Positions 1-7,165 of a stretch of DNA of 7,165 nt are shown here, one piece after another. The notes below the pieces were generated by a model, which saw only the letters and a program-made list of their open reading frames with translations, was not told the DNA's origin and made no database searches. The first letter of the stretch is position 1; each line of letters starts with the position of its first letter. Source of the DNA: Prevotella sp. UBA6447 (lineage in GTDB: Bacteria > Bacteroidota > Bacteroidia > Bacteroidales > Bacteroidaceae); assembly GCA_002437115.1 (NCBI GenBank), contig DJOD01000020.1, forward strand, positions 31,757 to 38,921. Reading direction: 5' to 3'. The translations under genes were made by a program, and so were the position numbers.

Positions 1-3
1 GTG

Positions 4-21
4 CCCCCTTCGCAAGGAGGG
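4..21. repeat. Small imperfect GC-rich hairpin at left edge
   Basis: CCCCCTT (4-10) can pair with AAGG-A-GGG (14-21) across a three-base CGC loop, with one bulged A at 18. No T-tract follows on the + strand, so it is not a textbook intrinsic terminator. On the - strand the sequence after the stem leaves the window. The right arm contains a perfect AAGGAGG (14-20), which would be hidden in the stem. It could be the end of an upstream terminator or a repeat remnant; the upstream neighbour cannot be seen. Confidence 0.35.
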
Positions 22-22
22 G

Positions 23-264
23 ACATACTATGTGTTGTCATATATATACAAGATTGGCGTAGGTGTCTGTTGCTTCTTATTCTTGGTATCATTGGTATCC
101 TACACCACGAAAGACAAGGATAATGAAGTGCATGATTCCTATGCCTTTCTTTTTTTGATAGCACAACGACCCTCAACAATTATTTATGCGCTCCGCTTGG
201 GGAATCAGTGGCGCACCGACGACAGGCAGACACTGAAATGGTGAAAACAACAGGCTTGGAGATT
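23..264 (+). other. AT-rich leader with no convincing gene
   Basis: This is the non-coding stretch before the SNF2 gene. GC is about 39% over 61-180, below that of the operon sequence I counted. It contains a short direct repeat (TTGGTATC at 83-90 and 92-99) and a T7 tract at 150-156. An open frame (GTG 32 to 244) crosses it and includes a hydrophobic run, but it has no recognisable family and overlaps possible upstream starts of the SNF2 gene. I regard this stretch as the promoter and 5' leader of the operon. Confidence 0.5.
154..188 (+). promoter_or_regulatory. Possible Bacteroidota-type promoter
   Basis: TTTG at 154-157 is followed after 23 bases by TATTTATG at 181-188. These resemble the -33 TTTG and -7 TAnnTTTG elements of the Bacteroidota primary sigma factor, with one mismatch in the -7 element and a spacer slightly longer than usual. 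A transcript would begin near 195, which fits translation from ATG 265 rather than from a GTG at 208. A second weak candidate is TATTCTTG at 78-85. Both are sequence matches only. Confidence 0.25.
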
Positions 265-3200
265 ATGAAATGGCAGGAATATTCTTCTGCCCAACTCTTG
301 TATTATGCTTGGCAGTTGTCACGCAAAAGGGGTGGTGCGGATGATGACAAACTGACGGGTGTGCTCTCCGAGGCACGCGTGGATCTGAATCCACATCAGG
401 TGATGGCGGCCCTTTTCGCCTTCCAGTCGCCTTTCTCCAAGGGTGTCATCCTCGCCGACGAGGTGGGATTGGGCAAGACCATTGAGGCTGGCATCGTCAT
501 CAGCCAGTTCTGGGCTGAGCATAAGCGTCGTGTGCTCATTGTCGCTCCAGCCACGCTTCGCCGACAGTGGAGCATGGAAATGGAGGACAAGTTCTTTCTC
601 CCTTCCATCATTCTCGAAAAGAAGAAGGGTGTTTCCCTCGATCATCTTCATGATGGCAAGCAAATCTATATTTGCTCTTATCAGTTTGCCGCCCGACAGG
701 CAGACCTCCTCTCTCGCACCCGTTGGGACCTGGTGGTCTATGATGAGGCGCACAAGCTCCGCAATGTCTATAAGACTACGCCTTCTATGGCTTCTCGACT
801 TAAGGCAGCCTTTGCCGATTGCCATAAACTACTCCTTACGGCCACTCCTTTGCAAAACAACATCGAGGAGCTCTATGGCCTCGTAAGTGTCATAGACGAT
901 CATTACTTCGGCGACTTGAAGAGTTTTAAGGCGCAATATTGCTATGGCAACAGGAGCGACGACATCGCCTTCACCGACCTCCGCAAGCGCCTGAAGCCTA
1001 TCGTGCATCGCACCCTCCGCAAGCAGGTGACCGAGTATGTGAAATACACCTCTCGTATTCCGATGTCGCAAGAATATTATCCAGCGATTGAGGAGCAGAA
1101 ACTCTACAATGAAATCAGCGAGTATCTTCGCCGTGATGATACTTATGGCTTGCCCAACAGTCAACGACAACTCATTACGCTGATTTTCCGCAAACTCATG
1201 TCTTCTTCTACCTTTGCCATTGGTTATACGCTGAAGACACTCATCAATCGTTTGCAAAACAAGATTGCTCCTTACGAGCAAAGGCAACCACATGAAGCGG
1301 ATGGTTCCATCTCGATGGTAGCCGAGGATATGTTTGGCGATGATTGGGACGAATGGAACGAAACAGGACAAATGGAAGGCGAAGCACAAGAAGTGGAATT
1401 GCTTACGCCCGACGAAATTGCTGGAATCAAGGACGAAATCAAGGAACTTCAGCGATTGCATCATCTTGCCACCAGCATCAGCAGCAACAAGAAGGGTGAT
1501 TGTCTTCTCTCTGCTCTGCATACTGGTTTTCAAAAGATGGAGCAACTGGGGGCCAACCGCAAGGCTCTGATATTCACTGAGAGTACCAGGACGCAGCTCT
1601 ACCTGAAGCAACTTTTGGAGGATAACGGCTATCAAGGCAAGATAGTCCTATTCAATGGCAGCAACAACGACGAGACCTCCCGGCAAATATATAAGGATTG
1701 GAAAGCTCGCAATGCGGGAACTTCCGCCATTACCCCTTCTTTGTCTGCCAATAAGCGTCAGGCAATCGTGGATTATTTCCGCGAGCAAGCGGAGATTATG
1801 ATAGCCACTGAGGCGGCTTCCGAAGGAATCAACCTTCAGTTTTGTTCGCTCATCGTCAACTATGATTTGCCGTGGAACCCCCAACGGGTTGAGCAGCGCA
1901 TCGGCCGCTGTCATCGCTACGGACAGAAGAATGATGTAGTGGTGTTCAATTTTATCAATAAGGCGAATGCTGCCGACATTCGTGTTTTTCAATTACTTTC
2001 CGAAAAATTTCATCTCTTTGATGGCGTCTTTGGCTCGAGCGATGAGGTGCTGGGCAGCATCGAGTCGGGCGTGGATTTCGAGAAGCGAATGCTCAACATC
2101 TATCAGCAGTGTCGTACGCCTGAGGAAATCAACTCCGCCTTCGACCAAATCCAGCAGGAGATGGATGCCAGTATCAAGGCGACAATGCGAGACACCCGAA
2201 AGCAACTGCTCGAAAACTTCGATGAGGATGTGGTGGGCTTGCTGAAGATTCGCCAAGGCAAGGACATGGGCAACCTGAACAAGTTTCATCGTTGGCTGTG
2301 GAACATCACCATCAGTACGTTGGGAAGCGATGCCCTGGAAATCATCGACGAGCAAGCCCTTGTCTTCCGTCTGAAATGCAATCCTTATCCCGATGTCGAG
2401 GCTGAGCCTGGCATCTATCAGATTACCACCGCCCAAAGCCCTTACATCAATTATCGTCTTTCGCATCCGTTGGCACAGAAGGTCATTGCGGTTTGTAAGG
2501 AGAAGGGAAGCTGTTTGGCGAACACGAAAGTTGGTGATGGGAATCCGAGCGTTTGTTTTGATTACACTTTGTATCATTATAAGGTAGCCGACATCGAGCA
2601 ATGTCCTTGCGAGACAGGTTGGCTACAGGCTCGTTTGCTTTCCTTTGTGTCGGAAGGTCAAACGGAAGACCACATTTTGCTCACCGCCCTTTCTGAGAAT
2701 GGCAAGTCCTTGGGGCAGGAGTTTGCCGAGAAGCTGCTCAATCTTCCTTCATTCGAGACAGGGGAGGAAAAGACGAGCCAGATAAAGGCTAATGCTTCCA
2801 GTTCACACCATTTGGCACTTGCAGACTTGGCGAAGAAACTATCCGCGGTTTATGACTTGCAGCGAGCTAAGTTGACTGCCGATATCGAGGAGCGCAACAA
2901 GGCGTTGCTCGATGATGAAATACAGCACATCGAGAAGTGGGCGGAAGACCAGCAACTCTCCTTGGAAAAAGAGCTGAACGACATCAAGGCGAAAATCAAG
3001 GAGAAGAAGCGAATCTTGAATCGCTCAGAGAACGCCCAGCAAACTTTGGCACTCGAAAAAGAGCTGAACATCCTCCAACGACAGCAGAAGCGAAAGCGAG
3101 CTGACATCTTTGACTTGGAAGATGAAATCGAAGAGAAGCGAGATGGGATGATCGGCAAGGTGAAAGCCTTTATCCAACAGCATATTACGGAGACTCCGCT

Positions 3201-3273
3201 CTTCGTGGTACATTGGAAATTGAAAAGGCAAGACGAATCAGTAGCTAATCATATAGTAGGAGCACAACAATGA
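265..3273 (+). CDS. SNF2-family helicase/ATPase of a restriction-type defence operon
   Basis: This encodes a cytoplasmic SF2 (SNF2/HepA-like) ATPase, 1002 residues from ATG 265. Proteins of this kind track along or remodel double-stranded DNA with ATP. Lobe 1 has Walker A DEVGLGKT (65-72), DEAH (160-163) and TATPLQNN (192-199). Lobe 2 has TEAASEGIN (515-523) and the motif VI run QRIGRCHRYGQ (544-554). All core motifs are intact. An acidic linker (about 344-391, 17 Asp/Glu) separates the lobes. The last 150 residues or so are a charged coiled coil (about 855-970) ending in a short hydrophobic PLFVVHW strand. No nuclease motif is visible. Start choice: ATG 265 begins MKWQEYSSAQLLYYAW, where I expect the family fold to begin. 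In-frame GTG 208 and ATG 238 add 19 and 9 residues of unconvincing sequence. The stop overlaps the methyltransferase start by four bases. The family is similar to DISARM DrmD-type helicases, but no other DISARM gene is seen here. Confidence 0.9.
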   Translation: MKWQEYSSAQLLYYAWQLSRKRGGADDDKLTGVLSEARVDLNPHQVMAALFAFQSPFSKGVILADEVGLGKTIEAGIVISQFWAEHKRRVLIVAPATLRRQWSMEMEDKFFLPSIILEKKKGVSLDHLHDGKQIYICSYQFAARQADLLSRTRWDLVVYDEAHKLRNVYKTTPSMASRLKAAFADCHKLLLTATPLQNNIEELYGLVSVIDDHYFGDLKSFKAQYCYGNRSDDIAFTDLRKRLKPIVHRTLRKQVTEYVKYTSRIPMSQEYYPAIEEQKLYNEISEYLRRDDTYGLPNSQRQLITLIFRKLMSSSTFAIGYTLKTLINRLQNKIAPYEQRQPHEADGSISMVAEDMFGDDWDEWNETGQMEGEAQEVELLTPDEIAGIKDEIKELQRLHHLATSISSNKKGDCLLSALHTGFQKMEQLGANRKALIFTESTRTQLYLKQLLEDNGYQGKIVLFNGSNNDETSRQIYKDWKARNAGTSAITPSLSANKRQAIVDYFREQAEIMIATEAASEGINLQFCSLIVNYDLPWNPQRVEQRIGRCHRYGQKNDVVVFNFINKANAADIRVFQLLSEKFHLFDGVFGSSDEVLGSIESGVDFEKRMLNIYQQCRTPEEINSAFDQIQQEMDASIKATMRDTRKQLLENFDEDVVGLLKIRQGKDMGNLNKFHRWLWNITISTLGSDALEIIDEQALVFRLKCNPYPDVEAEPGIYQITTAQSPYINYRLSHPLAQKVIAVCKEKGSCLANTKVGDGNPSVCFDYTLYHYKVADIEQCPCETGWLQARLLSFVSEGQTEDHILLTALSENGKSLGQEFAEKLLNLPSFETGEEKTSQIKANASSSHHLALADLAKKLSAVYDLQRAKLTADIEERNKALLDDEIQHIEKWAEDQQLSLEKELNDIKAKIKEKKRILNRSENAQQTLALEKELNILQRQQKRKRADIFDLEDEIEEKRDGMIGKVKAFIQQHITETPLFVVHWKLKRQDESVANHIVGAQQ
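3258..3262 (+). promoter_or_regulatory. Ribosome binding site for mod inside the SNF2 3' end
   Basis: AGGAG lies seven bases before ATG 3270, within the final codons of the SNF2 gene. Together with the ATGA overlap (3270-3273) it fixes the methyltransferase start and suggests coupled translation. It is the strongest Shine-Dalgarno-like signal at any start in the operon. The SNF2 start has only a GGAG placed too close (258-261), and the Res start has none at a normal distance. Confidence 0.55.
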
Positions 3274-6209
3274 CATTATACGAACAGAAATTTAGAGATA
3301 TTCTCGCGGAAATACTGCAACTCGACCATGCTGAGTTAGATTTCGGCATTTATCGCATTATGAATCAGAAGCGTAAGGACATCGAGGCGTTCTTGAACAA
3401 TCGTCTCGTGCCTGAGGTAAATGCAATTCTGAAGGCGAATGCAAGTGAGCAAACCGACTTGGCGGCTATGGAGAACGATGTGTTCTCTCATCTGGCGAAG
3501 TTCTTTAGCCGTTATTACGAGGGTGGCGACTTCATCTCGAAGCGTCGTTACAAGGATGACGCTTACGCCATTCCTTACAATGGCGAGGAGGTGAAATTGT
3601 ATTGGGCGAATGCCGACCAATATTACATCAAGACCTCGGAGTATTTCAAGAATTATGCTTTCCGCTTGCCAAAGAGCCGCAGAAAGGTTCATTTCGTGCT
3701 TCGTGACGCTGAGACCGAGCAGAACAATAACAAGGCGGCAAACAATATGGAGCGTCGCTTCCAAATCTGTGTGGAGGATAGTCTCGCTGTAGTAGATGGC
3801 GAACTGAATATCTATTTCACTTACGAGCTGATGCCGAAGGCTACCAAGCAGGAGGCATTGATAAAGGATGCTGAGGCTCAGATCGTTTCTCTGCTTTCTG
3901 ATGAAAAGTATGCAGACTTCTCTGAGTTGGTAACGGAGAAAGTGCCCACCGATAAGAACAAAGACCGTACCCTGTTGATGAAGCATCTGCAAGACTATAC
4001 GGCAAAGAACAACTTTGATTATTTTATCCATAAAGACCTTGGTGGCTTCCTTCGCCGAGAGTTGGACTTCTACATCAAGAACGAAGTGATGTTCTTGGAT
4101 GATTTGGATGTCAACCATATTACGTCGCATTTGGCACAGGTCAAAGCCATCAAGCAAGTGGGAGAGAAAATCATAGCTTTCCTTGCCCAGCTCGAAGACT
4201 TTCAAAAGAAACTTTGGCTCAAGAAGAAGTTTGTGGTCGGCTGTGATTATTGCATCACGCTCGACCGTATTCCTCGTACCCTCTATCCTGAGATTATCGC
4301 CAATGAAGCACAACGCAAGGAGTGGGTGAAACTCTTTGCCATCGACGAAATCAAAGGCGATATGATGACGGAGGGGTATAGTGAGCCATTAACCGAGAAG
4401 TTCCTCGAAGACAATCCGTTCCTTGTGCTTGACACCAAGTTCTTTAGTGCCGAGTTCAAGCATAAACTCGTGGGGAGCATGGAGAATGTGGATGAGGAGT
4501 GTAACGGATTGCTGATAAATAGTGAGAACTTCCAGGCTTTGGAGTTGTTGCAGGAGAATTATAGAAATTCTATTCAAGATATTTATGCCGATCCGCCATA
4601 CAACACGAGTGCTTCCGAAATCATGTACAAAAATTCATATAAACATTCTTCTTGGTTGGCTCTTATGTATAGTCGTTTATCTTTGGGTAAGAGCCTTTTA
4701 AATAAAAGAGGTATACAATGTACGACAATAGATGATGTTGAACAAAGTAAATTAAGTCTTTTGCTTGGCAATGTATTTGAGGAAATACCCGATGCTGTTA
4801 CTATAAGAATAAAACCTTCAGGCCGTCCTATTCCAAATGGCTTTGCAATATCTCATGAATATGCTTTATTTTCAAAAAAATCCTCAGACACAGCAATTAC
4901 TCGTTTGACACACAGTAAGGCTCAGGCTGCACGTTATAGAGAACAGGATGAGAATGGGCGTTTTTTGTGGGAATTGTTACGTAAGGCTGGTTCCAACTCT
5001 TTTAGAGAAAATAGGCCAACCATGTATTATCCTTTTTTTGTAGATAAAGAAAGTTTAACCGTTCGTCTGCCAAAAATGCAATATGATGAAAGCAGAGCCG
5101 AATACATAGTGGCAGACAAACCAACAGAAAAAGAACAAGTTGTGTTTCCTATTAAAGACGATGGAAAACAAGGGTGTTGGTATTATGGTGTTGAACGTGC
5201 AGAAAAGGAGCAATATGAGTTAAAAGCCATTCATAATAATAGAGGAAGTTTTGACTTGTATCGTAGGCGTAGACCTAATGAGGGCGTACAGCCTACAACC
5301 TCTTGGATAGATTCTAAATATTCAGCAACAGAACATGGTACCGATTTGTTGAAGCGATTATTTGGACAACAAGAAAAGTTCTCTTATCCGAAGTCTATAT
5401 TTGCAGTAGAGGATTGTTTAAGAGTTTCTGATTGTCAGAAAAGTTGTAGTGTATTGGATTATTTTGCAGGTTCCGGTACGACTGGTCATGCAGTCATTAA
5501 CCTCAATCGAGAAGATGGCGGCAATCGAAAATACATCCTTTGCGAGATGGCAGAGTACTTCAATTCAGTCACTAAGCCTCGTATCGAAAAAGTAATCTAT
5601 TCCGAGGATTGGAAGGACGGCAAGCCAGTCTCCCGCAAGGGCATTTCCCAATGCTTCAAGTACATCCGCTTGGAGCAATACGAGGATACGCTCAACAACT
5701 TGCAGCCCAAGAGCCAGCATCTCGAATTCAAGGCGGGCGATGAAAAGGTGGGCTTCGAGGAAACTTATTTCCTCCGCTATATGCTCGATACGGAAACGAA
5801 GGGAGACCTCTTCAACTTGGAGTGGTTTAAGAATCCTTTCGCCATGTCGCTCAAGACCACCAAGGACAATGAATTGGTGGATACACCAGTCGATATGGTC
5901 GAGACCTTCAACTACCTCATTGGCTTGAACGTAGAGACGCTCCGCTATCCTAAGGAGGGGTACTGCGTGGTGGAAGGTTACACACATATCGGCAACGAGC
6001 ACACCCTCGTGATTTGGAGAGACTGCAACAAGGTGAGCAACGAAGCACTCAATGAGTTCTTCCGCAAGCAAGCCTACAGCACCACCGACTCTGAATTTGA
6101 CAAGATTTATGTGAATGGCGACAACACCTTGCCAAACATCAAGACCGATGAGGAGCATTGGAAGGTGGTGCTCATTGAGGAGGAGTTTAAGAAACGTATG
6201 TTCGAATAA
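3270..6209 (+). CDS. Long type III Mod-like (beta-class) DNA methyltransferase
   Basis: This is a 979-residue site-specific DNA methyltransferase that transfers a methyl group from S-adenosylmethionine to a base, by family most likely N6 of adenine. The motif order is that of beta-class type III Mod: the GLLINSENFQAL segment (413-424), DPPY (441-444, catalytic motif IV), target-recognition region, then FAGSGTTG (732-739, SAM-binding motif I). TIDDVEQ follows DPPY as in other Mod proteins. Classical Mod subunits such as EcoP15I are about 650 residues. The excess here is mainly an N-terminal region of about 410 residues with no methyltransferase motif, marked by LDFGIYRI (23-30) and an IPYNGEEVKLYWAN stretch near residue 100. 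About 200 residues follow motif I. The middle third is AT-rich and uses AGA/AGG arginine codons much more than the flanks, suggesting exchange. The reading frame is intact. The gene overlaps SNF2 by four bases and lies four bases before Res. The family call is strong; target sequence and base are unknown. Confidence 0.92.
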   Translation: MTLYEQKFRDILAEILQLDHAELDFGIYRIMNQKRKDIEAFLNNRLVPEVNAILKANASEQTDLAAMENDVFSHLAKFFSRYYEGGDFISKRRYKDDAYAIPYNGEEVKLYWANADQYYIKTSEYFKNYAFRLPKSRRKVHFVLRDAETEQNNNKAANNMERRFQICVEDSLAVVDGELNIYFTYELMPKATKQEALIKDAEAQIVSLLSDEKYADFSELVTEKVPTDKNKDRTLLMKHLQDYTAKNNFDYFIHKDLGGFLRRELDFYIKNEVMFLDDLDVNHITSHLAQVKAIKQVGEKIIAFLAQLEDFQKKLWLKKKFVVGCDYCITLDRIPRTLYPEIIANEAQRKEWVKLFAIDEIKGDMMTEGYSEPLTEKFLEDNPFLVLDTKFFSAEFKHKLVGSMENVDEECNGLLINSENFQALELLQENYRNSIQDIYADPPYNTSASEIMYKNSYKHSSWLALMYSRLSLGKSLLNKRGIQCTTIDDVEQSKLSLLLGNVFEEIPDAVTIRIKPSGRPIPNGFAISHEYALFSKKSSDTAITRLTHSKAQAARYREQDENGRFLWELLRKAGSNSFRENRPTMYYPFFVDKESLTVRLPKMQYDESRAEYIVADKPTEKEQVVFPIKDDGKQGCWYYGVERAEKEQYELKAIHNNRGSFDLYRRRRPNEGVQPTTSWIDSKYSATEHGTDLLKRLFGQQEKFSYPKSIFAVEDCLRVSDCQKSCSVLDYFAGSGTTGHAVINLNREDGGNRKYILCEMAEYFNSVTKPRIEKVIYSEDWKDGKPVSRKGISQCFKYIRLEQYEDTLNNLQPKSQHLEFKAGDEKVGFEETYFLRYMLDTETKGDLFNLEWFKNPFAMSLKTTKDNELVDTPVDMVETFNYLIGLNVETLRYPKEGYCVVEGYTHIGNEHTLVIWRDCNKVSNEALNEFFRKQAYSTTDSEFDKIYVNGDNTLPNIKTDEEHWKVVLIEEEFKKRMFE
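4565..5462 (+). other. Mosaic target-recognition segment of mod
   Basis: This covers roughly residues 432-731, running from just before DPPY to just before FAGSG. By hand count GC is 287/780 (about 37%) over 4681-5460, against 141/300 (47%) over 4261-4560 and 148/300 (49%) over 5581-5880. Arginine codons shift to a mix of CGT and AGA/AGG with essentially no CGC. In beta-class Mod proteins the DNA-specificity domain lies between motifs IV and I, so the composition break matches the domain expected to be swapped. Boundaries are approximate to a few tens of bases. Confidence 0.75.
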
Positions 6210-6213
6210 AGTT

Positions 6214-7165
6214 ATGGCCAAAAAACAACAGAAGAAAGGACGGCTGCAACAGGCTCTGGTCCTGTTCCACTACATACTGAACCTCTTTGGGTGCAAGGAT
6301 CTGGAGGCACTGTCGCGCGACCTCAAGGAACCCTTGCTCGAAGGCGTGAACGATGATGGCGAGTCGCGCCTCTACCAGGCGTTGTGCCAGCGGCTCTACG
6401 CTACCGGGCTACTCACCATGGAGCGTTTGCACTATTATGACGAGCACATCGTGCGCTTCACGCGAGAGATCAATGAGAAACGTGATGAACCCATCACGTG
6501 GAAATACTTCCAGTATCTTTCTTTGTTGTTCACCGAGATTTATCTTGACCAGTACTTCGCCGACGCACAGGCACTATGCGACAGTCTCAACCGATTTCTG
6601 CACGACGACTTCAACCATCGCCCCGACACGTGGCATGAGCTGCCAGACTTCACCGTCGACGACCTGAACAAACTCGCATTTTGGAACGCCACAGGCTCGG
6701 GCAAGACCCTGCTGATGCATGTCAACATCAAGCAATATCTCTATTATGCTGAGCATTACCATGCCAAGAAGCTCAACCGCATCATCGTGCTCACGCCCAA
6801 CGAAGGACTGAGCCGACAGCACTTGGATGAGCTCTATGCTTCAGGTATGCAAGCCTGCCTTTTCAGCAAGCAGACAGGAGCCCTGTTTCGTGGCAAGATG
6901 GTGGAGGTGATCGACATCAACAAACTGGCAGAGAATGACGGCGACAAGACCGTAGCCGTGGAAGCCTTTGAGGGCAACAACCTCGTGCTGGTGGATGAAG
7001 GTCATAAAGGTTCGAGCGGTGACGTATGGATGAGCTATCGCCAACGGATCACCGAGGAAGGCTTTTCGTTTGAATACTCTGCCACATTCGGGCAAGCCAT
7101 CTCTGCCAAGAGCAATGCCAAGGAACGAAAGGCGATGTTCAACCAGTATGGCAAGGCAACGCTCT
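6214..7165 (+). CDS. Type III Res-like DEAD/DEAH helicase, N-terminal part (runs off window)
   Basis: The first 317 residues of an SF2 helicase start at ATG 6214; no stop is reached before the window ends. Visible motifs are Walker A ATGSGKT (159-165), a Walker B variant DEGH (261-264) and motif III SATF (289-292), with a conserved-looking TPNEGLS (motif Ia region) between. In type III systems Res hydrolyses ATP, works in complex with Mod and carries a C-terminal PD-(D/E)XK nuclease; that half is outside the window, so nuclease activity is inferred from family and position. About 150 mostly helical residues precede Walker A, longer than in classical Res proteins, and probably form a docking or regulatory domain. 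The gene begins four bases after the mod stop with no good ribosome site of its own, which suggests re-initiation after mod. It could instead be a helicase without a nuclease. Confidence 0.85.
   Translation, partial: MAKKQQKKGRLQQALVLFHYILNLFGCKDLEALSRDLKEPLLEGVNDDGESRLYQALCQRLYATGLLTMERLHYYDEHIVRFTREINEKRDEPITWKYFQYLSLLFTEIYLDQYFADAQALCDSLNRFLHDDFNHRPDTWHELPDFTVDDLNKLAFWNATGSGKTLLMHVNIKQYLYYAEHYHAKKLNRIIVLTPNEGLSRQHLDELYASGMQACLFSKQTGALFRGKMVEVIDINKLAENDGDKTVAVEAFEGNNLVLVDEGHKGSSGDVWMSYRQRITEEGFSFEYSATFGQAISAKSNAKERKAMFNQYGKATL

Noticed and set aside
32..244. 70-codon open frame with a hydrophobic N-terminal stretch in the leader
   Set aside because: It starts at a GTG, matches no family I recognise, has AT-rich composition typical of non-coding leader, and overlaps possible upstream starts of the SNF2 gene. 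It could be real only if conserved in relatives.
208..264. Extended SNF2 start at GTG 208 (or ATG 238)
   Set aside because: The extra residues look like translated leader, no ribosome site precedes either codon, and the weak promoter candidate would place the transcript start close to 195. ATG 265 fits the family start better, though this is not proven.
829..1635. Long open frame on the - strand opposite the SNF2 gene (also others at 319-825, 1993-2601, 3336-4313, 5565-6221)
   Set aside because: Each lies wholly opposite a gene with clear catalytic motifs and has no domain signature of its own; they are by-products of codon bias in the true frame.
265..7165. Assignment as a DISARM or BREX system
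   Set aside because: A SNF2 helicase with a methyltransferase recalls DISARM class 1, but no DUF1998 or phospholipase-D gene is visible. The Mod/Res pair is type III-like, and no BREX PglZ or BrxC is present. Genes beyond the right edge could change this.
1..7165. CRISPR arrays, tRNA or rRNA genes, insertion sequences
   Set aside because: I found no regularly spaced repeats, no transposase frame and no terminal inverted repeats; nearly all the window is accounted for by three coding genes.

Overview
The window holds most of a three-gene, same-strand operon that looks like a restriction-type defence cassette. It encodes a SNF2-family helicase/ATPase (265-3273), an unusually long beta-class DNA methyltransferase of the type III Mod kind (3270-6209), and the first 317 residues of a type III Res-like DEAD/DEAH helicase (6214 to the window end). 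The junctions are a 4-base ATGA overlap and a 4-base gap, so the three genes are probably co-transcribed and translationally coupled.

The organism is most likely a member of the Bacteroidota (Bacteroidales, Prevotella/Bacteroides-like). This rests on the overall protein flavour, moderate GC (about 47-49% in the parts of the methyltransferase gene that I counted), weak Shine-Dalgarno signals, and only loose Bacteroidota-type promoter matches upstream. The assignment is tentative.

Layout: positions 1-264 are a mostly AT-rich leader with a small hairpin at the extreme left and no convincing gene. Positions 265-3273 encode SNF2, with an acidic linker between the two RecA lobes and a long charged coiled-coil tail. 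Positions 3270-6209 encode Mod, with an N-terminal extension of about 410 residues, then DPPY (motif IV), target-recognition domain, FAGSG (motif I) and a C-terminal tail. From 6214 onward lies Res with a helical extension of about 150 residues before its Walker A motif; its C-terminal half, where a nuclease domain would lie, is outside the window.

Inferred cooperation: Mod reads a target and methylates it (probably N6-adenine). The Res-like protein would be the ATP-driven partner that detects unmodified DNA. The SNF2 protein is an extra double-stranded DNA translocase or remodeller that classical two-gene type III systems lack. The clearest evolutionary signal is inside mod: the target-recognition segment (about 4565-5462) drops to about 37% GC, against 47-49% on either side. 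Its edges coincide with the two catalytic motifs, as expected if the specificity module was exchanged by recombination while the rest of the operon stayed in place.
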